A stretch of DNA of 64,000 bases, from assembly GCF_900102625.1 (NCBI RefSeq), contig NZ_FMZC01000012.1, positions 1 through 64,000 on the forward strand, given 5' to 3'. The stretch is from Paracidovorax valerianellae (lineage in GTDB: Bacteria > Pseudomonadota > Gammaproteobacteria > Burkholderiales > Burkholderiaceae_C). A program made the position numbers and the translations under genes. This document shows positions 9,134-17,152 of this stretch, piece by piece; within the stretch, counting starts at the first letter, position 1; every line of letters begins with the position of its first letter. The notes under the pieces are model-generated. The model was not told where the DNA came from. It saw only the letters and a program-made list of their open reading frames with translations, and ran no database searches.

Positions 9134-9943
9134 ATGTTCACCGATTCCCACTGCCATCTGACTTTTCCCGAACTAGCGGCCCAATTGCCAGCCATTCGAC
9201 AGGCCATGGCCGATGCCAGCGTCGATCGCGCGCTGTGCATCTGCACCACTCTGGAAGAGTTTTCCGATGTGCACGGCTTGGCGCTTGCCTATGACAACTT
9301 CTGGAGCAGCGTGGGGGTGCACCCTGACAACGAAGGTGTCACCGAACCCTCCGAGCAGGATTTGCTGGACCGCGCTGCCCTGCCACGGGTCATTGCCATT
9401 GGCGAGACAGGCCTCGACTATTACGGCATGGAGGACCGCAAGGGCGGCCGAAGCATCGCTGATCTGGAATGGCAGCGCGACCGGTTTCGCACCCACATCC
9501 GTGCCGCTCGCACTTGCGGCAAACCGCTGGTCATCCACACCCGAAGCGCGTCGGACGACACGCTCGCCATCCTTCGCGAAGAGGGCGAGGATGGGGCAGG
9601 CAACCGTGCCGGCGGCGTTTTCCATTGCTTCACCGAAACGGCTGAGGTGGCCCGCGCAGCACTGGATCTGGGCTACTACATTTCTTTCTCTGGCATCGTG
9701 ACGTTCAAAAGCGCCCAGCATTTGCGCGACGTCGCGGCTTTCGTGCCTCTGGACCGCATGCTCATCGAAACCGATAGCCCGTATCTGGCTCCCGTCCCTT
9801 ATCGAGGCAAGACCAACAATCCTTCTTACGTGCCGTTCGTTGCCCAGCAATTGGCCGATGTCAAAGGGTTACCGGTGCAAGAGGTGGCTCTTGCCACCAG
9901 CCGCAATTTCGACACGCTGTTCTTTTCTGGAGCCAAGCCATGA
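9134..9943 (+). CDS. tatD: TatD family metal-dependent hydrolase/DNase
   Basis: 269 residues. TatD enzymes are metal-dependent nucleases/hydrolases with an amidohydrolase TIM barrel. Metal-binding motifs are in order: DSHCHL at the start, [24 protein letters not shown] and IETDSPYL. The ATG at 9134 puts DSHCHL at residue 3, as is usual. It immediately follows the pilZ terminator and overlaps the ankyrin gene by four bases. Confidence 0.93.
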   Translation: MFTDSHCHLTFPELAAQLPAIRQAMADASVDRALCICTTLEEFSDVHGLALAYDNFWSSVGVHPDNEGVTEPSEQDLLDRAALPRVIAIGETGLDYYGMEDRKGGRSIADLEWQRDRFRTHIRAARTCGKPLVIHTRSASDDTLAILREEGEDGAGNRAGGVFHCFTETAEVARAALDLGYYISFSGIVTFKSAQHLRDVAAFVPLDRMLIETDSPYLAPVPYRGKTNNPSYVPFVAQQLADVKGLPVQEVALATSRNFDTLFFSGAKP

Positions 9944-10620
9944 TGGTCCGTCGCCGAATTTTGGTTTCTTTTGCGTTGGCCAGCGCAGCGCTGTGCGGCG
10001 CCTGTGCACACGCGGGCGCCTATGAGGATTTCTTCACGGCCGTGATGCGGGATGACGAGTCCGGCATTACTTCGCTCGTGCGCCGAGGTTTCGACCCCAA
10101 TACACGCAATCCCAAGGGCGAGGTAGCGCTCACCCTGGCGCTGAAAGAGGGCTCCATGCGGGCCTTTTCCGCATTGATGGCAGCCAAGGGCATCAAGGTG
10201 GAGGAGCGCAACGCCAAGGATGAAAGCCCGTTGATGCTGGCGGCCATCAAAGGCAATGTCGAGGCGGCGCGCGCGCTCATCGCCAAGGACGCCGATGTCA
10301 ACAAGACGGGGTGGACGCCGCTGCACTACGCGGCCTCGGGAACCACTCCACAGCAAGCCGCGATTGCTGCACTGCTGCTCGAAAACCACGCTTACATCGA
10401 CGCCGCTTCGCCGAATGGCACCACGCCTTTGATGATGGCGGTGAGTTACGGGACCGATGATGTCGCCAAGCTTTTGCTGGACGAGGGCGCGGACCCCACA
10501 CTGCGCAATCAGGTCGGCCTCGCTGCGGCAGACTTCGCCCGACGTGCCGATCGCAAGGATTTGGAAGAGCTGGTCTCGAATGCCGTTCGCAAGCGCCAGC
10601 CCCGCCGCGGTCAGTGGTGA
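9940..10620 (+). CDS. Exported ankyrin-repeat protein
   Basis: 226 residues with an N-terminal signal peptide ([22 protein letters not shown]), so probably periplasmic; the Cys in the signal could mark a lipoprotein but the lipobox is not clean. About five ankyrin repeats follow, for example [27 protein letters not shown] and [19 protein letters not shown]. The last 25 residues are basic. The start overlaps the tatD stop (ATGATG). The binding partner is unknown. Confidence 0.88.
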   Translation: MMVRRRILVSFALASAALCGACAHAGAYEDFFTAVMRDDESGITSLVRRGFDPNTRNPKGEVALTLALKEGSMRAFSALMAAKGIKVEERNAKDESPLMLAAIKGNVEAARALIAKDADVNKTGWTPLHYAASGTTPQQAAIAALLLENHAYIDAASPNGTTPLMMAVSYGTDDVAKLLLDEGADPTLRNQVGLAAADFARRADRKDLEELVSNAVRKRQPRRGQW

Positions 10621-10674
10621 TAAAACCTAGACCTGCTTGCAAGCCTTGATGCCCACGCGGACGTCCTCAGGGCT

Positions 10675-12456
10675 TCAGTGACCGGCAGGGCGGGTTTGGA
10701 GGCGGGCGTACAGGCCGCCTCTGGCCATCAACTCGGCGTGCGTGCCTTGCTCCGCAATTCGGCCGCGTTCCATCACCACCACTCGGTCGGCATGTTCGAT
10801 GGTGGAGAGCCGGTGTGCGATCACGAGCGTTGTCCGCCCCTGCATGAGTCGCTGTAGCGCGTCCTGCACCAATCGTTCTGACTCGGTGTCCAGCGCGGAA
10901 GTGGCTTCGTCCAGGATGAGGATGGGTGCGTCCTTGTAGAGGGCTCGTGCAATGGCTAGCCGTTGGCGCTGGCCTCCGGACAGTTGCGTGGCGTTGTGGC
11001 CCACTACCGTGTGCATTCCCGACGGCAGTGCCGCCACATGTTCAGCAAGATTGGCCGCAGCCAGGCAGCTTTGCACCCGTTGCTCATCCACATCGCCGCC
11101 AAGGGCCACGTTGGCTGCAATCGTGTCGTTGAACATCACCACGTCCTGGCTGACCATCGCGAACTGCGAGCGCAAGGCGTGCAAATCCCACTGCGATACA
11201 GGCTGTCCATCCAGCAGCACCTGGCCAGCGCTGGGCATCAAAAAGCGAGGCAACAAGTTCACCAGCGTAGTTTTGCCTGCGCCCGAAGGGCCCACGAGCG
11301 CTACGGTTTCGCCAGGATGTACGGTCAGGTTCACACGGTCCAGCGCGACCGCTCGTTCATCGCCGAATGCCACCGTGACGTCTTCCAGGGTGATGGCGCC
11401 TGCCGTGCGCTCGGGTGCATGGCTGCCTCCGCTTTCCGGCCGGGTGTCGCCCAGCAATGCCAGCCCGCGTTCGAGCGCAGCAACCCCTCGGGTCACCGGA
11501 TTTGCCACGTCAGCCAGGCGACGGATCGGCGCAATCAGCATGAGCATGGCCGTGATGAACGCGGCGAAGCCCCCCACCGTGACGTCGCGATCGCCACTGG
11601 CGTGGCTCTGCCAGAGCGCCACGCAAATCACACCGGAGAGGGCGGCGGCTGCCAGCAACTGGGTCAGCGGAGTCATCGCAGCGGATGCGATCGTCGCCTT
11701 GATGGCCAGACGGCGGAGGCGTTGGCTCAGCACGCCGAAGCGCTGCGACTGGCTGGGCTGCGCGCCATGCAGCCGAACCATGCGGTGCGCCAGCACGTTC
11801 TCTTCCACCACGTACGCCAACTGGTCGGTCGCTTCCTGGCTGCTCTTGGTGATGTGGTACAGGCGTCGTGACAGCGTCTTCATGATCCACGCCACACCCG
11901 GCACCACCACCGCGACGATGAGCGTCAATTGCCAGTTGAGGTAGAGCAAATAGCCCAGCAGCGCCACCAGTGTGAAGCCGTCGCGGGACAGCCCCATCAA
12001 GGCTTGCACGAGCAGCGTTGCGCCGGTCTGAACCTCATACACGACCGTGTTCGATAACGTACTGGCCGATTGCCGTGTGAAAAGGGCCATTTCGGCGGCA
12101 AGAAGACGGTCGAAGAGCGCTTCGCGCAGCTTCATCATGCCTTCGTTGGCGATGCGCGCCAAAGCATATTGGCCCACGAACTGCGCCAGTCCACGGACCA
12201 GGAAAACGCCCATGATTGCCAGTGGAACCATCCACAGTTTCAGGGAGCCTTCTGTGAAACCTTGATCGAGCAGCGGCTTGAGCAACGCAGGGATGAGGGG
12301 TTCCGTGACGGCTCCCACCAGGGTTGCCAGCACCGCGAGTGTCCAGGCGGACCGCTGGTTGCCGAAGTACACCGAAAGCCGCCGTAGCCTTGCGGCGAGG
12401 GTGAGGGGAGCAGATTGCTCGGAGGTTGGCAGGGGGCGTGGGTCTTGGGCTTGCAT
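10675..12456 (-). CDS. msbA: Lipid A export ABC transporter MsbA
   Basis: 593-residue half-transporter: six-helix membrane domain (about residues 30-330) fused to an ATPase domain. Walker A is GPSGAGKTT (near 392), the signature is LSGGQRQRLAIARAL (near 490) and Walker B is ILILDEATSALD. MsbA flips lipid A-core across the inner membrane. Size and domain order are typical. It is convergent with the ankyrin gene and divergent from tolB. A generic multidrug half-transporter is the alternative assignment. Confidence 0.85.
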   Translation of the reverse strand: MQAQDPRPLPTSEQSAPLTLAARLRRLSVYFGNQRSAWTLAVLATLVGAVTEPLIPALLKPLLDQGFTEGSLKLWMVPLAIMGVFLVRGLAQFVGQYALARIANEGMMKLREALFDRLLAAEMALFTRQSASTLSNTVVYEVQTGATLLVQALMGLSRDGFTLVALLGYLLYLNWQLTLIVAVVVPGVAWIMKTLSRRLYHITKSSQEATDQLAYVVEENVLAHRMVRLHGAQPSQSQRFGVLSQRLRRLAIKATIASAAMTPLTQLLAAAALSGVICVALWQSHASGDRDVTVGGFAAFITAMLMLIAPIRRLADVANPVTRGVAALERGLALLGDTRPESGGSHAPERTAGAITLEDVTVAFGDERAVALDRVNLTVHPGETVALVGPSGAGKTTLVNLLPRFLMPSAGQVLLDGQPVSQWDLHALRSQFAMVSQDVVMFNDTIAANVALGGDVDEQRVQSCLAAANLAEHVAALPSGMHTVVGHNATQLSGGQRQRLAIARALYKDAPILILDEATSALDTESERLVQDALQRLMQGRTTLVIAHRLSTIEHADRVVVMERGRIAEQGTHAELMARGGLYARLQTRPAGH

Positions 12457-12577
12457 GAGGCGCGGATTCTACGTAGGACCGCATCCAAACTTGCACAGTT
12501 TGTCACAGGGGTCTCCCACCAGTGTGTAACATCCACGGTCTGTCCACCGGCATTTGCTCGGTATCCGATGGCTGCCA

Positions 12578-13897
12578 ATGACTATTGACCGAAATCCATC
12601 CTCCATTCTCGCTGCGGCTCTGCCGCCCCTCTCCCGCCGGCACGCTGTTGTCGCGCTCGTTACCTCCTCCGCACTGCCTGCGCTGGCCCAGTTTAGGGTC
12701 GAGATCACAGGCGTTGGGCTGACCCAACTCCCTTTCGCGGTTGCGCCCTTTCGTGGGGAAGCTCAATCCCCTCAAAAGATATCGGCCATCATCCAGGCCG
12801 ACCTGGAGCGCAGTGGCCAGTTCCGCGCAGTAGACGCATCCGGCCCCGCGCTGGATGAAACGTCGCGCCCTGATGTCGCGCTGTGGAAGCAAAAGGGTGC
12901 CGAATCGCTCACCACCGGCAGCATTACCCGTTTGCCTGACGGTCGTTTCGACATCCGCTTTCGTCTGTGGGACGTGGTACGCGGTCAGGACCTGGGCGGT
13001 CAGAGCTTTGTGGTCACCCAAGGCGACCTGCGCTTGGTGGCTCACCGCATTGCGGATTTCATCTACGAAAAGCTCACGGGACAGCGGGGTGTGTTTTCAA
13101 CCCGCATCGCGTACGTCACCAAGTCCGGCACTCGCTACAGCCTGTGGGTGGCCGATGCGGATGGGGAGAACGCCCAGTCTGCGCTGTCCAGTCCCGAGCC
13201 CATCATTTCACCGGCGTGGTCGCCCAGCGGTGGCCAGTTGGCATACGTGTCGTTCGAATCGCGCAAGCCCGTGGTTTATGTGCATGACGTGGCGTCGGGC
13301 CGTCGCCGGTTGATTGCCAATTTCAGAGGATCCAACAGCGCACCGGCTTGGTCTCCTGACGGTCGCACCCTTGCCGTAACGCTGAGCCGCGATGGAGGCT
13401 CGCAGCTCTACACCATCGACGCGAATGGCGGTGAGCCTCGCAGGCTTATGCAGAGCACCGGGATCGATACCGAGCCGATGTTCTCCAGCGATGGCCGGAG
13501 CATCTATTTCGTGAGCGATCGTGGCGGTGCGCCTCAGATCTATAAGGTCGGCACTTCCGGCGGAAGCGCCGAGCGAGTGACGTTCACCGGTTCTTACAAC
13601 ATCTCGCCCAGCATCAGTCCAGACGGTAAGTGGTTGGCATACGTGTCCCGCATCGGCGGTGCGTTCAAGCTCCACGTCATGGATCTGGCAACGGGCACGG
13701 CTACCGCGGTGACGGACACCACAGCGGATGAAAATCCAAGCTTTGCTCCCAACAGCCGATTGATCGTCTATGCCACGCAGCAGCAAGGCCGCGAAGCGCT
13801 GATGACCACCACGCTGGACGGCAAGATCAAGGCGCGTCTGGCGGGGCAGGGTGGAGACATCCGCGAGCCGGACTGGGGCCCGTTCCAAAAACAGTGA
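12578..13897 (+). CDS. tolB: Tol-Pal system translocation protein TolB
   Basis: 439 residues. Periplasmic beta-propeller of the Tol-Pal envelope complex, which constricts the outer membrane during division. A signal peptide ends near residue 36 (SALPALAQ), followed by a D1 domain and WD40-like PD repeats such as SPAWSPSGGQLAYVSF, APAWSPDGRTLAV and SPSISPDGKWLAYVS. The ATG at 12578 is chosen; a TTG 24 bases earlier is possible. It is followed directly by pal and cpoB. Confidence 0.95.
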   Translation: MTIDRNPSSILAAALPPLSRRHAVVALVTSSALPALAQFRVEITGVGLTQLPFAVAPFRGEAQSPQKISAIIQADLERSGQFRAVDASGPALDETSRPDVALWKQKGAESLTTGSITRLPDGRFDIRFRLWDVVRGQDLGGQSFVVTQGDLRLVAHRIADFIYEKLTGQRGVFSTRIAYVTKSGTRYSLWVADADGENAQSALSSPEPIISPAWSPSGGQLAYVSFESRKPVVYVHDVASGRRRLIANFRGSNSAPAWSPDGRTLAVTLSRDGGSQLYTIDANGGEPRRLMQSTGIDTEPMFSSDGRSIYFVSDRGGAPQIYKVGTSGGSAERVTFTGSYNISPSISPDGKWLAYVSRIGGAFKLHVMDLATGTATAVTDTTADENPSFAPNSRLIVYATQQQGREALMTTTLDGKIKARLAGQGGDIREPDWGPFQKQ

Positions 13898-13945
13898 ACC
13901 GTCAACCTTTCGATTTTTGATTATCTGGACTTGAGGAGTATTTCA

Positions 13946-14497
13946 ATGAACCGCTTTCCCTTCAAACGCATTTCCGCCATCGTTATCGCCGCTGCCATCG
14001 TGGCCGGCTGCAGTTCCGGCGTGAAGCTGGAAGACGTGCCTGTCGAAGACAAGGGCGCAACCTCCACCATGCCCGGCAACGGCGGTGCCAACCCCAATGG
14101 CGCTTCGCAAAGCGGTGTGGCGCCGGTGGACCTGAGCCAGTCGGCCCGTGACGGCGCCGGCCCGGTGGGCGTGAGCCGCATCGTTTACTTCGACTACGAC
14201 AGCTACGCCGTCAAGCCAGAATTCCAGTCGCTGATCGAGCAACATGCCCGCTTCATCAAGGCTGGCCAAAGCCGCAAGGTGATGATCGAAGGTCACACCG
14301 ATGAGCGCGGAGGCCGCGAATACAACCTCGCGCTGGGCCAAAAGCGTGCCGAGGCCGTGCGCCGTTCGCTCGCGCTGCTGGGCGTGTCGGAAGCGCAAAT
14401 GGAAGCGGTCAGCTTCGGCAAGGAAAAGCCTGCGGCACAAGGCAGCACGGAAGACGTGTACGCCCAGAACCGCCGCGTTGAGCTGTCTTACCGTTGA
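13946..14497 (+). CDS. pal: Peptidoglycan-associated lipoprotein Pal
   Basis: 183 residues. The lipobox IVAGC puts the lipid-modified Cys near residue 21. After a flexible linker comes an OmpA-like peptidoglycan-binding domain with IVYFDYDSY, IEGHTDERG and NRRVELSYR. The start ATG has a GAGGAG ribosome-binding site (near 13933). It anchors the outer membrane to peptidoglycan and partners with TolB just upstream. Confidence 0.96.
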   Translation: MNRFPFKRISAIVIAAAIVAGCSSGVKLEDVPVEDKGATSTMPGNGGANPNGASQSGVAPVDLSQSARDGAGPVGVSRIVYFDYDSYAVKPEFQSLIEQHARFIKAGQSRKVMIEGHTDERGGREYNLALGQKRAEAVRRSLALLGVSEAQMEAVSFGKEKPAAQGSTEDVYAQNRRVELSYR

Positions 14498-15291
14498 TGA
14501 GCGCGCAGATGCTGGCTCCCCGCAAGGCCCTGGCCCTGCTGGCCTTGGCGATCTCGGCGGCGTTTGCGCCGACGAGCCACGCGGCGCTGTTCGAGGATGA
14601 GGAAGCGCGCCGCGCCATTCTCGAATTGCGCCAGCGTGTGGACACGCTTCAGCAAGCCAATCAGCGCGCTGGTGATGATCTGCGCCGCTCCGGCGACGAA
14701 ACCTCGCAGATGCGCCGCAGCTTGCTTGATCTGCAGACTCAGATTGAGACCCTGCGAACCGAGCAAGCCAACCTGCGCGGGCAAAACGAGCAGTTGCTGA
14801 GGGACGTATCCGAGCTTCAGCGCCGCCAAAAAGACATCGCTCAAGGAGTGGATGAGCGGTTGCGGCAGTTTGAGCCTGCCAAGGTCGCCATGGACGGCCA
14901 GGAGTTTCAAGCCGATCCTGCCGAGAAACGCGATTTCGATGCCGCACTGGCCGTCTTTCGCACGGGTAAGTTTCCTGATGCTGTGACGGCGTTCGGCAAT
15001 TTCCTGAAGCAGTATCCACGCAGCGGATACGTGCCTTCTGCCAGATTCTGGCTGGGCAATGCCCAGTACGCGACGCGCGACTACAAAGAGGCCATCAACA
15101 ACTTCAAGGCCTTGTTGGCAGCAGCGCCTGACCATGCACGTGCCCCGGAAGCCGCGCTGTCGATCGCCAATTGCCAGATCGAATTGAAGGACACCCGTGC
15201 GGCCCGGAAGACGTTGGAGGATCTGATCCGCGTCTATCCCCAATCCGAAGCTGCAGGCGCGGCCAAGGAGCGCCTTTCACGCTTGAAGTGA
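14497..15291 (+). CDS. cpoB: Cell division coordinator CpoB (YbgF)
   Basis: 264 residues. Signal peptide (about residues 9-30), coiled-coil trimerisation region (about 35-125, many E/Q/R heptads), then TPR repeats such as DAAL...FRTGKFPDAVTAFG and YKEAINNFKALLAAAPDHARAP. CpoB links peptidoglycan synthesis to Tol-Pal constriction. The ATG overlaps the pal stop by one base (TGATG). Confidence 0.94.
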   Translation: MSAQMLAPRKALALLALAISAAFAPTSHAALFEDEEARRAILELRQRVDTLQQANQRAGDDLRRSGDETSQMRRSLLDLQTQIETLRTEQANLRGQNEQLLRDVSELQRRQKDIAQGVDERLRQFEPAKVAMDGQEFQADPAEKRDFDAALAVFRTGKFPDAVTAFGNFLKQYPRSGYVPSARFWLGNAQYATRDYKEAINNFKALLAAAPDHARAPEAALSIANCQIELKDTRAARKTLEDLIRVYPQSEAAGAAKERLSRLK

Positions 15292-15298
15292 TTGGTGT

Positions 15299-16135
15299 GT
15301 GTTTGTGGAGTCCCATGCGATAACGCCCCCAGCTGAGGTTGATGAAATAGCCGATCTGCAGCGCCGATTCAGCGGTCTGGATCGGCTTTATGGGGTGGAA
15401 GGCGCGTCCCGCATCCGCAACGCACATGTGGCCGTGGTCGGTATTGGCGGGGTGGGTTCTTGGACCGCTGAAGCGCTGGCGCGCAGCGGTGTAAGGCGGC
15501 TGACATTGATCGATCTGGACAACGTCGCAGAGTCCAACATTAACCGCCAGATTCATGCGCTGTCCACTACCGTTGGCCAAGCCAAGGTGGACGCCATGCG
15601 GGACCGCATTGCGCTCATCAATCCTGAATGCCAAGTCACCTGCATCGAAGAGTTTGCTGATTCGGACAATTGGCCTGGCTTATTGCCGCAGGGTGTCGAT
15701 GCCGTAGTGGATGCCTGTGACCAGGTCAAGACGAAGGCGGTCATGGCCGATTGGGCCGTCCGTGGAAAGCACCTACTGGTGACCGTTGGGGCTGCTGGCG
15801 GAAAACGGCTCGCGCACAAGGTAGACATCGACGATCTGTCAAACACCACGCATGACCCGTTGCTGGCCCAGGTGCGATACCGACTGCGCAAACACTATGG
15901 CGCGCCCAAGGAAGGGCGCCGAATTGGTGTCCCGTGCGTGTTCAGTCGGGAAGCCGTCGCTCCTCCGCACAGCTCTTGCGACATCAGCGGCGATGGCGAC
16001 GGTTCGCTAAATTGCCACGGCTACGGTTCCGTGGTGGCGGTAACGGCTACCTTTGGCCAGTGCGCGGCGGGCTGGATACTCGATGCTTTAGCCACCAAGT
16101 CGGCAAGCCTAAATCGCTCCGAAAAGAAGCTATAA
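15299..16135 (+). CDS. tcdA: tRNA threonylcarbamoyladenosine dehydratase (E1-like)
   Basis: 278 residues. ThiF/E1-like enzyme that cyclises t6A37 in tRNA to ct6A using ATP. The nucleotide motif is VGIGGVGSW (near residues 46-54), followed by LIDLDNVAESNINRQ and VDACD. Cysteines near the C terminus (GVPCVFS, SSCDIS) fit the TcdA/CsdL group. GTG start, eight bases after cpoB. Although its fold is that of ubiquitin-activating E1, it is a conserved tRNA modifier in the Tol-Pal neighbourhood and I infer no link to the ubiquitin-like gene downstream. Confidence 0.92.
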   Translation: MFVESHAITPPAEVDEIADLQRRFSGLDRLYGVEGASRIRNAHVAVVGIGGVGSWTAEALARSGVRRLTLIDLDNVAESNINRQIHALSTTVGQAKVDAMRDRIALINPECQVTCIEEFADSDNWPGLLPQGVDAVVDACDQVKTKAVMADWAVRGKHLLVTVGAAGGKRLAHKVDIDDLSNTTHDPLLAQVRYRLRKHYGAPKEGRRIGVPCVFSREAVAPPHSSCDISGDGDGSLNCHGYGSVVAVTATFGQCAAGWILDALATKSASLNRSEKKL

Positions 16136-16136
16136 T
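16131..16136 (+). promoter_or_regulatory. Likely -10 box of the tRNA-Lys promoter
   Basis: A perfect TATAAT that includes the TAA stop codon of tcdA and lies 44 bases before the tRNA. No good TTGACA-like -35 box is visible at the expected spacing, so support is partial. Confidence 0.5.
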
Positions 16137-16179
16137 TCGAGGCTTTGCTGCAGCAGCTCTGGCTAGTGCAGTAAATGAT

Positions 16180-16255
16180 GGGACGTTAGCTCAGTTGGTA
16201 GAGCAGCGGACTTTTAATCCGTTTGTCGTGGGTTCGACCCCCGCACGTCCCACCA
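16180..16255 (+). tRNA. tRNA-Lys (anticodon TTT)
   Basis: 76 bases with encoded CCA. Acceptor GGGACG pairs with CGTCCC, the D-arm is AGCTCAGTTGGTAGAGC, the anticodon loop is CTTTTAA with TTT at 16213-16215, and the T-loop is GGTTCGACCCC. A hairpin terminator follows within ten bases. Confidence 0.98.
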
Positions 16256-16262
16256 AGTATTC

Positions 16263-16299
16263 AAAGGCGCTACAGCTATCAAGTTGTAGCGCCTTTTTT
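16263..16299 (+). terminator. Terminator after tRNA-Lys
   Basis: Inverted repeat AAGGCGCTACA/TGTAGCGCCTT followed by a run of T. The loop contains GCTATCAA, the same core as the dispersed palindromic repeats elsewhere in the window, so the terminator may derive from one. Confidence 0.85.
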
Positions 16300-16567
16300 G
16301 CTTATTTCCAACGTGAGAACTTAGTCAGAGCCTTGTGTAAGGAGCGCTATTGTTCGCGCACCTGTCCATCGCTTGGCATCCTGGTGAGTCTAGGAGGCGT
16401 CCCACACTTTGTGCGGCGTGTTGGAAGACTTCCAGATGGGTATATGAGGTGAGGGTTGTCTCGGCAGCTAAGAGACCCCGGACCACATAGCTTGTAGCCC
16501 ATCATTGGATGTCTGCCGGCGCATGTGAAGGCCCAGATTGTTAGGCGAGCACTTACGCACTGGCTCG
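16300..16567. other. Non-coding stretch after tRNA-Lys
   Basis: No credible gene. Short frames here lack ribosome-binding sites and coding character. It follows the tRNA and begins a gene-poor accessory region that runs to about 21.7 kb. Confidence 0.45.
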
Positions 16568-16678
16568 TTATTTCTTCTGCTTCTTCCCTTGGTCGTGATG
16601 CCACTTGATGGCGAAAAACATACCCACGCCGAACACGAGAATCTTGAACACGATGAAAACTATAGGGACCCAATTCAT
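16568..16678 (-). CDS. 36-residue single-pass membrane protein
   Basis: Short gene found by translating the minus strand: the protein starts MNWVPIVFIVFKILVFGVG, has one membrane helix (residues 4-24) and ends with a basic tail (KWHHDQGKKQKK). A good AGGAAAG ribosome-binding site lies seven bases before the ATG. Positive charge after the helix suggests an N-out, C-in topology. Function unknown; it could be a small regulator of a membrane complex. No toxin partner is evident. Confidence 0.6.
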   Translation of the reverse strand: MNWVPIVFIVFKILVFGVGMFFAIKWHHDQGKKQKK

Positions 16679-17152
16679 CTGAGTCTTTCCTGGCTATTTA
16701 TTGCTTGAAACAATCTATCTTGAAGTGCGATGCCTAAAGCGGCGCTGCTCCAGCAGTGGCATTTTTGTTCAAAACCCACTTTGAACCTTGCCTCGATTAG
16801 AGCACTTGACATAGCAAGCCAGCGTTGCGATAGGACTAGACATTTTGTCTCAGTGATCCAACCGAAGCATGCCGAATTCACGTGGTGAGACCTGATGGAC
16901 GGACGTCCTTCAAGAAGTCACTAGACACAGTCCAAGCTCTGCAGTCACTGGGTCTTAGAAGGCATTCATTGCCTCGAGCCTCAAACGCTTAACAACACTA
17001 GGCGTGCATGGCTGAGCTTCCTACCACCAGTTTGGCCCTTCCCATCAAATCCTCTTGAGCCCACATTCCACAAGTCAGTAAGAAGACGGCTTGTCAGAAG
17101 ATGGTGAGAAAAGCATCATCAAAGGCTTTCCGCAGATTTCTTCCGCTGACCC
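16679..17152. other. Upstream region of the ubiquitin gene
   Basis: About 470 bases without a convincing gene. Composition is AT-richer than the core genome, and I could not identify a clear sigma70 promoter or a good ribosome-binding site before the ATG at 17153. Remnants of an old insertion are possible but not recognisable by eye. Confidence 0.45.

Noticed and set aside
15299-16135. TcdA (E1-like) as an activating enzyme for the nearby ubiquitin
   Set aside because: It has the expected TcdA motifs and sits in the conserved Tol-Pal neighbourhood; the ubiquitin is predicted to be exported and lacks the Gly-Gly tail, so a conjugation partnership is not supported.
16347-16673. 108-codon minus-strand frame
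   Set aside because: It overlaps the better supported 36-residue membrane protein in another frame and has no ribosome-binding site or protein-like composition.
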